DNA from: an uncultured Alphaproteobacteria bacterium
Lineage (GTDB): Bacteria; Pseudomonadota; Alphaproteobacteria; UBA6615
DNA: 64,000 nt
Reading direction: 5' to 3'
NCBI GenBank assembly: GCA_943787445.1
Contig: CALSML010000026.1
Coordinates: 1 to 64,000 of the forward strand
Shown: piece by piece, positions 17,877 through 28,125 of the stretch
Layout of the letters: the number at the start of each line of letters is the position of its first letter
Position numbering within the stretch: the first letter of the stretch is position 1
Position numbers and translations under genes: made by a program
The notes under the pieces: model-generated
Told to the model about the DNA's origin: nothing
Seen by the model: the letters and a program-made list of their open reading frames with translations, nothing else
The model's database searches: none

Positions 17877-18031
17877 GGGGTTCGACTCCGGTCCGGTGCA
17901 TATGTGCCGTGCGGCCGCAGAATTGCGACTCGGAGGCTGTTCCCGACAACGTTGGCACGATGAATTTCACCCGTAAACCCGTTGCTGGTGCCCGGTAGGT
18001 CTTGTCCGGCGATCGGGGGAAAACTCATTGC

Positions 18032-18061
18032 TTGCCACGTTTTTACCGACCCCCCTATAAA
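18032..18061 (+). promoter_or_regulatory. Predicted promoter upstream of the zinc-ribbon/DUF3426 gene
   Basis: TTGCCA (18032-18037), an 18-nt spacer and TATAAA (18056-18061) give a good sigma-70-like pair about 75 nt before the gene start. Confidence 0.45.
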
Positions 18062-18140
18062 TCGCTATTCGGGTTGTGGCCGTCCTATGGGCTATAGTTC
18101 ATCCACAAATGGTTTTTTATAGGTTTGTTCTGGTCTGAAG

Positions 18141-18758
18141 ATGATTCTCAGTTGTCCGGATTGCAGTACGCGCTTTGCGATTGATGCCGATAAACTCGGC
18201 CCGGATGGGCGTCGGGTGAAATGCGGTAAATGCGCTCATGTGTGGTTTGAGTCGGCTCCTGAGCTGACGGCGGACGAGGCCGAGGATCGGGTGCTGCGGG
18301 TCACGCCTCTGGAGCCTGAAGAGCAATCCCGGATTCCTGTGCGAAATCTGCCTGCGTTGCAGCGTGAGAAGAAGGCGCGCAGTGCAAAAACCGGCTGGAT
18401 TGTCTCGGTTGTGCTGTTGATCGCGGTTCTGGCGGTTCTCTGGTGGGGCCGGGAACCCATTGCACGCACATTCCCGCAAATGCAGGCGGTCTATGACGCC
18501 GTCAACATCTCTGCGATTCCGCACCCTGTCGATCAAAGGTGAAATCATTAACACCAGCAGTGGTGTTCGCGAGGTGCCGCGTCTGCGCGTGCAGGTCAGC
18601 GATGACAAGGATCTGCCCATCAAGTTCTGGGAGTTCAGCGTGAAAGTCCGTAATTTGGGGCCTGGTGAAGAGTCCCCTTCACGACGAATGCCGATTCCAT
18701 CATCGAAGATGCAGCCAGCATTAATATTTCGTTTACCAATCCAGACAATAATCGTTAA
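18141..18758 (+). CDS. MJ0042 zinc-ribbon and DUF3426 membrane protein, two frameshifts
   Basis: The N-terminus MILSCPDCSTRFAIDADKL with VKCGKCAHVW is an MJ0042 four-cysteine zinc ribbon. A membrane helix (IVSVVLLIAVLAVLWW) follows at about residues 92-108. The frame then breaks near 18535, continuing in another frame as RTLSIKGEIINTSSGVREVP (DUF3426), and again near 18680 at a CCCC run, ending FTNPDNNR at 18758. Read through, it is about 205 residues, normal for the family. It lies divergent from ftsE and upstream of cpdR, a common alphaproteobacterial order. Function unknown. Confidence 0.85.
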
Positions 18759-18885
18759 CGAAGATCGTTCCCCTTCCTGCCGGTGTTGAATCTGCAGAAG
18801 ACAATCATCCAGCCGCTATCGGGACATGCCTTCAGGATCCCGTTCCGGCGTGATTCTGGCATCAAATGGGGAAGGGTAACCGGAT

Positions 18886-19257
18886 ATGGCACGAGTTCTC
18901 ATTGCTGAAGACGATACCGCGGTTCGTGAATTCGTGCGGCGTGCCCTGATCCATGGCGGGCACGAGGTGGCCACAGCCCATGACGGGCTGGATGCACTGG
19001 ATCGTCTGATCAATGAAGATGAATTCGACCTGCTGATCACCGATATTGTGATGCCCGGCATGGATGGGATCGCGCTCGTGCTCAAGGTTTCCAAGGACTA
19101 TCCGCGAACCGCCATTCTGATGACCGGCTTTGCGGCGGAACGCCAACGCGCCCACAATCTCGAGGAACTGATCCACGAGGTGGTGCCCAAGCCGTTTAGT
19201 TTGAAGCAGATCTGTGACGCGGCGGAGGGGGCTCTGGCCGATCGCCAGCGACACTGA
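18886..19257 (+). CDS. cpdR: Response regulator CpdR
   Basis: Stand-alone receiver domain of 123 residues. MARVLIAEDDTAVREFVRRAL carries the acidic pair; DLLITDIVMPGMDGIAL contains the phospho-acceptor Asp; ILMTGFAAERQRAHN and VPKPFSLKQIC carry the Thr and Lys switch residues. The ERxRAHNLE segment and the absence of an output domain match CpdR, which in Caulobacter controls ClpXP-dependent proteolysis during the cell cycle. Neighbouring ftsE/ftsX fits a cell-cycle setting. Confidence 0.9.
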   Translation: MARVLIAEDDTAVREFVRRALIHGGHEVATAHDGLDALDRLINEDEFDLLITDIVMPGMDGIALVLKVSKDYPRTAILMTGFAAERQRAHNLEELIHEVVPKPFSLKQICDAAEGALADRQRH

Positions 19258-19278
19258 CGCCCTGATAGGTTCACCCAA

Positions 19279-21777
19279 TCAGAACCGGCGCAACAATCTC
19301 AACAAATAGTCGATTTCGGATTCCGGACGTCCCTGATCGCGCAGACGCCCTCGCAATTCTTCAAGAATTTCCAATGCTCGGGCGGCCTGATCGCCATCCC
19401 CGATGGCCTGTTGCCCGTTCGAGAGAAATCCCTCCGCCGAATTGTCATCTGGCTGGGTCGGGCGTCCGAGCGGGTCAAACCCATCTTCGCCCGGTTGGAA
19501 CAGGCCTTCGGCCTGACCAGGCCCCTGACCTTGTCCGCGCTGCCGCATGATCTGCAGGGCCATTTGCTGGCCACCCTGCCGCAATTCCTCGAGTGCGCGT
19601 GCCTGCGCGCCCAGTGCGGATTGCAGGTCTCCTTCGCCCAGGGCGCGCTCTGCTTCGCCCATCGCGCTTTCTGCGTCGCCCAGATTCTCCGGAATCTGGT
19701 TGGACAGTTCTCCCAGTCGCCGCATCAGCTCACCGAGTTGGCGGCGGATGTCATTCTGGGCCTCCCGGGCCGCCTGGGATTCCGACGGCGTCATCTGCGC
19801 GACCTGCTGGTCGCGCTGGAATGTCTCGTCGTGCAGGCCTTCCTGGTTCCGCAAGACCTGCTGCAACTCGCGCATGAATTGTTGTGCGAGAGATGATGGC
19901 TGCTGCTGAAGATTGTTCGGGGCGTTCTGGAGTGCCTGCAGCATCTGTTGCATGCGTTCGAGCAGTTCCTGAACGCTTTCGGTGTCTCCGAGCTGTGCCA
20001 TCTGTTCCAGCTGATTGAGAATGTTTTCGATGGCTTCGCGATCGATGAGGTTCATTTCCTCACCGGCTTCTGGGAGGGTGGAAAGGTCCATGCCTTCGAG
20101 CGCCTGAGACAAATTCTGTGCCAGGGCTTCGAGATACCGGTCGAGCGCCGCACGCAACTCATCCATGATCTCACGCAATTCTTCTTCCGACGCGCCGTTC
20201 TCGATGGCCTCGCGCAGGCGCTCCTGAAGTTCGGCTACATCTCGTTGTGCCAGAGACAGGGAGCCGTCTGCCAGGCGCAGTGCCGTGTCCCAGAGAAGTG
20301 ACAGCACGGAAACCACACCTGCCGATTGGGGTTCGTGGATGAGTCGGGACCGTGCCGTCATGAGTGCGAGGAACACCGCATAGTCATTGTCGAAGCGGTC
20401 GGGGAAGCGCCCGAGATTATGCAGTGATCGGGCGACATCACGCCGATTTTCCGGAGACAGCGCCAGGACCCGGCGCTGTTCGATGATCTCGCGGGCAACC
20501 GGGTGATTGAAGCTGCGCTCCGGCAGGAACACCGAAAGACGGTCTGTCGTGCCGGTCTGGTCGTTCCCGTCTCGTGCCGTCAGCTGGACATCGACTTCGA
20601 GTCCCGCCCAAGGATGCGCTGTCAGGTCATGGATGCTCGCCGCTGTGCCGCTGCGGCGGTCGGGCCGGGGCAGGGGCATCTCCAGATCGATGGGCGGGAT
20701 TCCGGTGGCTTGCGGGTTTCCCGGCCACGTGATCCGCGCCTGGACACCGACAACGCCATAATCATCCCGGCTTTCATAACTCAGGCGCAGCGAATTGCTT
20801 TCATTGGCATCAGGAGATTCGGCAAAACGAATATCCGGAGTGCCATCGGTCATGATGACAACGTCCCAATGACCCAGCATCGTACCGGATTGTTCGAGGG
20901 TGAGTGTCTTTGAACCGGGGTCGTCCAGAGTGGTTTCGATGTGCCAGGCTTTGTCGGAAACTTCGTTCAGGGCCTGAGTTGTGTCGCCGACGCCCAGTTC
21001 AGGCTTGCCCCGTCCGGCATTGACCTGTGCCAGCAAGGTGCTGCCAACCGGGACGGAGATTTTGCCGTCTGCGGAATCTGTTGGCGTCGAGGCGCTGTCG
21101 GTATCTGCGCTGGCCAGCAACAGTGGAGGCAGATTGGTGTATTCGGGCGGGGTGATCCAGAGTTCCACGCTTGCGCTCGTGCGCTGTGTGAATGTGCTCA
21201 GATCCGGGGATATTGATCTTGCGATGCGCGATGTCGCATCGGGACCGGCGACCAGTGCGGCCACGAAAAGGGCCAGGACAAGGGCAATGCGCAGGGCATA
21301 TGGGTCGCGGGCCGCGAGGTTGGGGTGAGGCCATCGCAGATGGATATTACGGGCTGCCGCAGCCGCTCGATCAAGATGGGCCTGCCAGAGCTGCGCAGTC
21401 TGGGCATCGACCACACCCGTGGCCGGACGATCCGCGATCGTGGTCAGGGGACGATGGGCGAGGTTTGAATCCGTTTCCAGCTTGCGTGTGGCCGATGTGG
21501 CATCCGGCAGGCGAATGCTGCCTATGCTGCGCCATGTGATCAGGGCGAGCGCGAGCGCAAACCCGATCAGGACAATTGCATGCAACCATCCGGGTAGCAG
21601 CGGCAGGAGATTGAACAGCGCGAATGTGATGAACAGACCAATGATTGCGACAACAGGCCAGAGATGGGGCCAGCTGCGTTCCCAGAGGAGCGACAGCCAG
21701 GCAAGACCACGGCGCACCAGAAGATGCCGGGGTGATCCTGCGGATGGGGCTGTTTGCGTGTTTGTTGTTCTGCTCAA
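19279..21777 (-). CDS. TIGR02302 family (DUF4175) membrane protein
   Basis: 832 residues. Two or three membrane segments lie near the N-terminus (about residues 40-60, 65-82, and one near 165-185). A middle extracytoplasmic domain (VELWITPPEYTNLPP, then LRLSYESRDDYGVVGVQARI) follows, and a long Gln/Glu-rich, coiled-coil C-terminal half ends in DYLLRLLRRF. The family is conserved in alphaproteobacteria next to lysA and has no assigned biochemical role that I know of. It is downstream of lysA on the same strand. Confidence 0.88.
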   Translation of the reverse strand: MSRTTNTQTAPSAGSPRHLLVRRGLAWLSLLWERSWPHLWPVVAIIGLFITFALFNLLPLLPGWLHAIVLIGFALALALITWRSIGSIRLPDATSATRKLETDSNLAHRPLTTIADRPATGVVDAQTAQLWQAHLDRAAAAARNIHLRWPHPNLAARDPYALRIALVLALFVAALVAGPDATSRIARSISPDLSTFTQRTSASVELWITPPEYTNLPPLLLASADTDSASTPTDSADGKISVPVGSTLLAQVNAGRGKPELGVGDTTQALNEVSDKAWHIETTLDDPGSKTLTLEQSGTMLGHWDVVIMTDGTPDIRFAESPDANESNSLRLSYESRDDYGVVGVQARITWPGNPQATGIPPIDLEMPLPRPDRRSGTAASIHDLTAHPWAGLEVDVQLTARDGNDQTGTTDRLSVFLPERSFNHPVAREIIEQRRVLALSPENRRDVARSLHNLGRFPDRFDNDYAVFLALMTARSRLIHEPQSAGVVSVLSLLWDTALRLADGSLSLAQRDVAELQERLREAIENGASEEELREIMDELRAALDRYLEALAQNLSQALEGMDLSTLPEAGEEMNLIDREAIENILNQLEQMAQLGDTESVQELLERMQQMLQALQNAPNNLQQQPSSLAQQFMRELQQVLRNQEGLHDETFQRDQQVAQMTPSESQAAREAQNDIRRQLGELMRRLGELSNQIPENLGDAESAMGEAERALGEGDLQSALGAQARALEELRQGGQQMALQIMRQRGQGQGPGQAEGLFQPGEDGFDPLGRPTQPDDNSAEGFLSNGQQAIGDGDQAARALEILEELRGRLRDQGRPESEIDYLLRLLRRF

Positions 21778-21833
21778 TTCGGTCTCGTTGTTCCCGAGAC
21801 CGCACGCTGGGCCGTTCTGCCTGCGATCTCGAC

Positions 21834-23102
21834 CTAATTCTGCCAGTCAGCGAGGGTCTCGTAACCCATAAATGTGGCAGGTTCCTGACGTGCCCGTACA
21901 ACGGCGAAGGAATCGTCATGAACCAGAACCTCTGCGACGAGCGCCCGGCTATTGTAGACCGAGCTCATGACAGCGCCATAGGCGCCGGCATCGCGCATCA
22001 CGAGAAGTGCACCTTCCGAAAGTGCGGGCAATTGGCACCCCTTGGCAAAGGTGTCGCCGGTTTCACAGACCGGACCCACCACATCCCAGTCCTGCAGTGC
22101 GCCGTCTGTGGCCGGTTCCCGGACGGTTTCGATCCTGTGTACGGCGTCATAGAGTGCGGGCCGGATCAGGTCGTTCATGGCGGCGTCGACAATCGCAAAG
22201 CGGCGGGCTTCGGCCTCCTTGGCGTAGATCACCTGGGTCATCAGGATGCCGGCCGGGCCAGCTAGGTAGCGCCCCGGCTCGAACATCAGTTCGCACTCCA
22301 GATCACCAACGGTTTCCGCCACCACGGCGACATAGTCTTCCACCGGTGGCGGAGTCTGTCTGCCATAGTCGATCCCGAGGCCGCCGCCGAGGTCGAGCTT
22401 GCCGATGTTGTGGCCGGCGGCCCGAAGCTCTCTGGTGAGTTCTGCCACACGCGCAAAGGCGGCGCGGAATGGCGCAACATCGGTCAGCTGGCTGCCGATA
22501 TGCACAGCGATGGAGACCGGCGCGATGCTCGGCAGTTCGGCCGCGCGGGCATATATGTCTCCCGCACGCGCGATATCGATGCCGAATTTGTCTTCCTGGC
22601 GTCCGGTCGAAATCTTGTGATGGGTGTTGGCGTCCACATCAGGATTGACCCGGATGGCAATGTCCACGGTTGCGCCCATAGAGGTGGCCACATGGGATAG
22701 CATTTCGAGCTCAGGAATGGATTCGACGTTGAACTGACCGATTTCGGCGGCGATGGCCTGACGCATTTCGCCCGGGGTCTTTCCGACACCCGAGAAGACT
22801 ATATCGGGACCACTGACACCTGCGGCCAGAGCGCGTTCCAGTTCACCACCCGAGACCACATCCGCACCGGCGCCCAAATCTGCCAGCGTCCGGATGACGG
22901 CGATGTTGGAATTTGCCTTCATGGCGTAGCACACGCGCGCGTTCAGGTCGGCTGTGGACAGCGCGCTGGAAAACCGCGTGTAGGCCTCGGCGAGCGCGCC
23001 GGCCGAGTAGACATAGACGGGTGTCTCGGCGACTTCCGCGATTCGCGAAAGGGCCACACCCTCGGCATGCATTTCGCCGTTCCGGTATTCAAAATGGGTC
23101 AT
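21834..23102 (-). CDS. lysA: Diaminopimelate decarboxylase
   Basis: PLP-dependent fold III decarboxylase making lysine from meso-diaminopimelate; 422 residues. CYAMKANSNIAVIRTL holds the PLP Lys. IRVNPDVDANTHHKISTGRQEDKFG and LDLGGGLGIDY bind the cofactor phosphate and substrate. MFEPGRYLAGPAGI and CETGDTF (Cys of the active site at the dimer interface) are also present. It lies between the small lipoprotein gene and the TIGR02302 gene. Confidence 0.96.
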   Translation of the reverse strand: MTHFEYRNGEMHAEGVALSRIAEVAETPVYVYSAGALAEAYTRFSSALSTADLNARVCYAMKANSNIAVIRTLADLGAGADVVSGGELERALAAGVSGPDIVFSGVGKTPGEMRQAIAAEIGQFNVESIPELEMLSHVATSMGATVDIAIRVNPDVDANTHHKISTGRQEDKFGIDIARAGDIYARAAELPSIAPVSIAVHIGSQLTDVAPFRAAFARVAELTRELRAAGHNIGKLDLGGGLGIDYGRQTPPPVEDYVAVVAETVGDLECELMFEPGRYLAGPAGILMTQVIYAKEAEARRFAIVDAAMNDLIRPALYDAVHRIETVREPATDGALQDWDVVGPVCETGDTFAKGCQLPALSEGALLVMRDAGAYGAVMSSVYNSRALVAEVLVHDDSFAVVRARQEPATFMGYETLADWQN

Positions 23103-23132
23103 AATTGGTCCTGCCAGACAGGCCCCGTGCGC

Positions 23133-23279
23133 TCAGCGTGTGGGGTAGGTTCGCGGATAGGTGACCGGTTCGTCTTCCGGCGGCACGGGCGGGCCTTCCT
23201 TGCCGCAAGCCGCAAGCCCAACGGCCAGCAGCATGGCAATGATAAGGCTTCGGCCCAGATTCAGCGTTCGGGGTGTCAT
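23133..23279 (-). CDS. Small lipoprotein (YifL/LptM-like), 48 residues
   Basis: Too short for the ORF track. The ATG at 23279 gives a short charged N-terminus, a hydrophobic run (SLIIAMLLAVGLAAC) ending in a lipobox LAAC, then GKEGPPVPP and a Pro/Tyr-rich tail to TGA at 23133. Such a lipoprotein between argH and lysA is common in proteobacteria. It lies two bases after the argH stop and 30 nt before lysA, within the operon. Confidence 0.8.
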   Translation of the reverse strand: MTPRTLNLGRSLIIAMLLAVGLAACGKEGPPVPPEDEPVTYPRTYPTR

Positions 23280-23281
23280 TC

Positions 23282-24700
23282 TCAGTCCCTCATGAACCGC
23301 TTGCGCGAATCAGCTGCGGCGGCACGAACATTGTCCGGTGCTGTCCCGCCAAAACTGGTTCGGCTTGCGACCGAAGCCTCGACAGACAGGACATTGAAGA
23401 CATCATCTGTGATTCGGTCGTCGATCGCCCGCATCTCCTCGAGCGAGAGATCGATCAGGTCAACGCCCTTGTCCTCGGCATGTTTCACCACGGCACCGGT
23501 GATGCCATGGGCATCCCGGAACGGAACATTGGCAACGCGCACCAGCCAGTCCGCCAGATCGGTGGCGGTGGAGTAGCCCTTGCCCGCTGCGGCCCGCATG
23601 TTCGCGATCACCGGTTCCATATCGGATATCATCCCGGTCGTGGCGGCCAGCGCAAGGGCCAGCGAATCCGCAGCATCGAAGACAGGCTCCTTGTCTTCCT
23701 GCATATCCTTGGAATAGGCCAGCGGCAGCCCTTTCATGACGGTCAGCAGGCCCAGCAGGTCACCGAAAACCCGCCCGGCTTTCGCCCGTGACAATTCGGC
23801 GGCATCGGGGTTCCGCTTCTGGGGCATCATCGAACTGCCGGTCGTATAGGCATCGGACAGCGCCACGAACCGGAAGCCGTCGCTGCACCAGATCACGATC
23901 TCTTCGGCGAAACGCGAGATATGCGTCATGCTGATCGACGCCGCGCTCATGAATTCCAGCGCGAAGTCCCGGTCCGACACCGCGTCGAGCGAGTTCGCCA
24001 CCGGGCGGTCAAAGCCGAGATCTTCTGCGACGGCGTGCCGGTCGATCGGGAAGGAGGTACCCCCGCCAGCGCGCCGGCACCCAGCGGCAGTTCGTTCAGC
24101 CGCGCCCGCGCATCCGCAAACCGGCCCCGGTCACGTCCGAACATTTCCACATAGGCCAGCAGGTGATGGCCGAAGGTGACCGGCTGTGCCGTCTGCAAAT
24201 GCGTGAAATCCCGGCATGATCGTTCCGGCATGGGCTTCGGCCTTGTCGAGCAATGCCGATTGCAAGGCCTGCAGTTGCATGTCGAGCTGCGTCGATTTCA
24301 TCACGCACCCAGAGCCGGAAATCGGTCGCCACCTGATCATTGCGCGAGCGTGCCGTGTGCAGCCGTCCCGCCGCATCGCCGATCAGTTCCCGCAAGACGG
24401 ACCTCGATATTCATGTGGATGTCTTCGAGCGCAGCTGAAGAGAAGGTGAAGTCTCCGCTCTCGATCTCTCGCGAAATCGTGTCTAGACCGGCATCGATGG
24501 CACCCCCATCTTCCGATGACAGGATGCCCCGCGCGACGAGCATCCGGGCATGCGCCCGCGAACCCGGCGATGTCCTGGGCGAACAGGCGCTGGTCGAAAC
24601 CGATGGACGCATTGATGCGCTCCATCACCTCCGAAGGTCCGGAGGCGAAGCGACCACCCCATTGCGCGTTGGCGGGCTTGCGTGTTTCGTTTGTGCTCAT
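23282..24700 (-). CDS. argH: Argininosuccinate lyase, N-terminal part multiply frameshifted
   Basis: Last step of arginine synthesis, releasing fumarate. The ATG at 24700 gives [20 protein letters not shown], the ArgH opening. [21 protein letters not shown] and TVDREAL-like pieces appear in shifted frames. The intact C-terminal 239-residue ORF carries [24 protein letters not shown], the fumarate-lyase signature with the catalytic Ser loop. At least five indels lie between 24000 and 24600, but the full span (about 473 codons) is normal. First gene of argH-lipoprotein-lysA-TIGR02302; divergent from the TlpA-like gene. Confidence 0.92.
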
Positions 24701-24739
24701 CGTTTTGGGCTCGTTTATCTGGGAGCGACGTTTAACGCC

Positions 24740-25339
24740 ATGATGCGCCGGATGAAAGGTTTTCTGTTCATTGCTCTTGGTGCTTTTGCGCTGGGGAGCG
24801 GGTTTTCCGGTGCCGTTCTGGGCGGAATCCGGGCCTCCTATCGAAGGTCAGGTGCAGAATTTCGAGGCGTTTCCCGAACCGCTCGAGACTGCCGATGTGC
24901 CGGTTCTGACCAAATCCGGCGGCACGACGACTCTTGCGCAGTTCAGGGGCAAGTTCGTGGTCCTCAACTTCTGGGCCACCTGGTGCGGCCCGTGTATCCG
25001 CGAACTGCCATCGCTGGAGCGCCTGGATGCGGCTCTGCCTGATGGTACCGGGCCCAGGTTGTTCTGATCAGCCAGGACCGTGGCGGCTTCAAGCAGACCG
25101 AGCGTTTCCTCAGGAAGCTCGAGCGTCAGCTTCCCCGACAATTTCGTTGACGAGCGCTTGAAGTTTTCCCGCGCGATCGGCGTGGTCTCACTGCCGACCA
25201 CTGATCCTGATTGCGCCGGACGGCAAGGAGATCGGCCGCCTTGTCGGCACCGCGGAATGGGATTCCCCCAGAAGCGCTGGCCGTGGTGAACTGGTATCTG
25301 GACCGCGACACGGCCGCGATGGAGAAAAGCGGCAGCTAG
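24740..25339 (+). CDS. TlpA-like thioredoxin-fold protein, multiply frameshifted
   Basis: The N-terminus [20 protein letters not shown] is a membrane anchor or signal. After an indel near 24830 comes [20 protein letters not shown] with the redox-active WCGPC motif. The next frames give [10 protein letters not shown] and a C-terminus of [15 protein letters not shown] followed by VVNWYL, ending at TAG 25339. At least four indels are present. The complete product would be about 200 residues, a periplasmic thiol-disulfide reductase of the TlpA/ResA kind. Its end overlaps the hbd stop codon. Confidence 0.85.
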
Positions 25340-26226
25340 CGCGTGGGCACCGGCGTTTCGCCGGAATAGTCGTAGAAGCCGCGTCCGGTCTTGCGGCCGA
25401 GCCAGCCGGCCTCGACATATTTCACCAGCAGCGGGCAGGGCCGGTACTTGGAATCGGCCAGCCCCTCATACAAGCACGTGCATCACCGCCAGGCAGGTAT
25501 CGAGGCCGATGAAATCCGCCAGTTGCAACGGCCCCATCGGGTGGTTGGCGCCGAGCTGCATGGCGGTGTCGATCGAGTCGACGTTCCCGACGCCCTCGTA
25601 GAGCGTGTAGACCGCCTCGTTGATCATCGGCAGCAGGATGCGGTTGACGATGAAGGCCGGGAAATCCTCGGCCACCGCCACGGTCTTTCCGAGCCGCTCG
25701 GTCGAGCTCGTTGACCGCGCGTAAAGGTGTCATGATCGGTCGCGATGCCGCGAATCAGTCTCCACCAGCTGCATCACCGGCACCGGGTTCATGAAATGCA
25801 TGCCCATGAACTTACCGGGCCGATCGGTGACCGCCGCCAGGCGGGTGATCGAGATCGACGAGGTGTTGGTCGCGATCAGCGCCGTCTCGGACAGGTGCGG
25901 CACCAGGTCCTTCGAGGATCTGCGCGCTTGATCTCCTTCGTTCTCGGTCGCCGCCTCGATGACCATGATCGCAAGTCGGAGAGACGCGGCGTGATCCTGG
26001 CCGGTGGTAATCCGCCCCATCGCGGCGCGTGTCATCGGCGTCGGCGATCTTACCGCGACTGGCCTGGCGCGACAGATTACGCTCGATCGAGGCAAGCGCG
26101 CCGGATAGCGCGGCTTCCTGAACGATTCCAACAGGTGACCACGTCAAGCCTCCGACAGCGCGCTGACATGCGCGATGCCCGACTGCCCATCTGCCCGGCG
26201 CCGATGATGCCGACACGCTGGATCAT
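25336..26226 (-). CDS. hbdA: 3-hydroxybutyryl-CoA dehydrogenase, multiply frameshifted
   Basis: NAD-dependent dehydrogenase of 3-hydroxyacyl-CoA. From the ATG at 26226 the frame gives [16 protein letters not shown], the Rossmann start. Other frames hold [18 protein letters not shown] and [17 protein letters not shown], then [20 protein letters not shown] and [21 protein letters not shown], and [11 protein letters not shown] at the end. These appear in correct order across at least five indels. The span fits the usual ~293 residues. It follows etfA in the conserved etfB-etfA-hbd order. Confidence 0.92.
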
Positions 26227-26281
26227 TGAGTTAACTCCCGTTGGCGGCGCGCCGGGTTCGGCGCCCTGCCGGGCCCCTAAA

Positions 26282-27240
26282 TCAGGAGCCGAAGCCTTGC
26301 TTGCCGAGCTCTTCGTCCAGCTCCGGCACCGCCTTGAACAGATCGGCGACCAGGCCGAAGTCGGCGACCTGGAAGATCGGCGCCTCTTCGTCCTTGTTGA
26401 TCGCGACGATCACCTTGCTGTCCTTCATGCCAGCGAGATGCTGGATCGCGCCGGAGATGCCGACGGCGATATACAGATCCGGCGCCACCACCTTGCCGGT
26501 CTGGCCGACCTGGTAGTCATTCGGGACGTAAGCCGGCGTCAACCGCCGCCCGCGAGGCACCGACCGCCGCGCCGAGCTTGTCGGCGACGGCTTCGATCAG
26601 CGGCGAAATTCTCGCCGGACGCCATGCCGCGTCCGCCGGAGATGATCACCCGGGCGGAGGTCAATTCGGGGCGCTCGGACGAGCTGAGCTCGGCGCCGAC
26701 ATAGCTGGACAGACCGGAATCACCCTTGCCGTCCACGGCCTCGATCGCGGCGGAACCACCCTCGGCGGCAGCCGCCTCGAACGCGGTGGTCGCGAACCGT
26801 GATCACCTTGGTGGCGTCGGAGGATTTCACCGTCGCCATGGCGTTGCCGGCATAGATCGGGCGCACGAAGGTGTCGCCGTCGACGACCTCGGATCTCCGA
26901 GATCTGCTGCACGTCCAGCAGCGCCGCAGCGCGGGGCATGAAGTTCTTGCCCTCCGCCGTGGTCGCGGGCCAGCACGTGGCTGTAGCCTCGGCCAGCGCG
27001 ATCCACCAGATTGGCGACATTCTCGGCCAGGCCGTTGGCGTAGACCGCCGTCATCGGCGACCAGCACCTTTGAGACAGCCGGCCACCTTGGCCGCCGCTC
27101 GCCAACTCCGGCGCAACCGCTTCCGGCGACGAGCAGGGTCGATGTCGCCACCATTTCAAGCCTGGGCGGCGGCCACCGCGTTCAGGGTCGCGGCCTTGAG
27201 GGATTCCGTTGTCGTGTTCGGCTATGACGAGAACGGCCAT
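26282..27240 (-). CDS. etfA: Electron transfer flavoprotein alpha subunit, multiply frameshifted
   Basis: FAD-binding subunit that passes electrons from acyl-CoA dehydrogenases to ETF-quinone oxidoreductase. The start [12 protein letters not shown] is typical. The C-terminal ORF gives [31 protein letters not shown] and [20 protein letters not shown], the FAD domain. In between, FTVRSGRTRA-like stretches are broken by several indels. The ATG lies just upstream of, and close-packed with, the etfB stop. Confidence 0.93.
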
Positions 27241-27997
27241 CTAGATCACCTTCGCTTCGTTCTTCAGCTTTTCGACCAGTTCGGCGACGGATCTCGACCT
27301 TCACGCCGGCTTCGCGCTTCGGCGGCTCGTCGACGCTTCAGGGTCGTCGAGCCGCGGCGCCACATCGATCCCAGATCGTCCGGCGACATCTCTTCGATCG
27401 GCTTCTTCTTCGCCTTCATGATGTTCGGCAGCGAGGCGTAGCGCGGCTCGTTCAACCGAAGATCGGTGGTCATGCATCGCCGGCAGCTCGATGTTCGATG
27501 GTCTCAAGGCCGCCATCGACCTCGCGGATGACGCTGGCCTTCGCCTTCGCAGATTCGACACCTCGAGCGAAGGTGCCCTGCGGCCAGCCCAGCAGCGCGG
27601 CCAGCATCTGACCGGTCTGGTTGGAATCGTCATCAATCGCCTGTTTCCGCCGAGGATCACCAGATCGGGTGCTTCCTTGTTGACCAGTGCCTTGAGCAGC
27701 TTGGCGACGGCGAGCGGCTGAAGTCTCGTCATCGCATTTCACGTGGATGCCGCGATCGGCGCCCATGGCGAGCGCGGTCCGGATGGTTTCCTGGCACTGC
27801 TGCACGCCCATGGAGACGGCGATGATCTCCTCGGCGGTGCCGGCTTCTTTCATGCGCACAGCTTCTTCGACCGCGATTTCATCGAAGGGGTTCATGGACA
27901 TTTTGACGTTCGAGGTTTCGACGCCGGTGTTGTCCGATTTGACGCGGACCTTCACGTTGTAGTCGATCACCCGTTTGACTGGGACAAGCAGTTTCAT
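27241..27997 (-). CDS. etfB: Electron transfer flavoprotein beta subunit, multiply frameshifted
   Basis: AMP-binding subunit of [23 protein letters not shown], then [20 protein letters not shown] and [13 protein letters not shown] are the classical EtfB sequence in an intact N-terminal frame. The rest ([14 protein letters not shown] and a C-terminus with [16 protein letters not shown]) is spread over other frames. The span of about 252 codons is right. Part of the HIG1-cobalamin adenosyltransferase-etfB-etfA-hbd order. Confidence 0.94.
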
Positions 27998-28125
27998 GCG
28001 GTTTTCCTGCGTTTTCTGATCGGTGGCTGTGTCGTTATTGCCGTTTTATTGCATTGCAACATGCCCAAGCTGCTGTGGGGAGTCAACAAACCGGGGTGGC
28101 AAGTTCAGTTGTTGAGACGGCAAAT

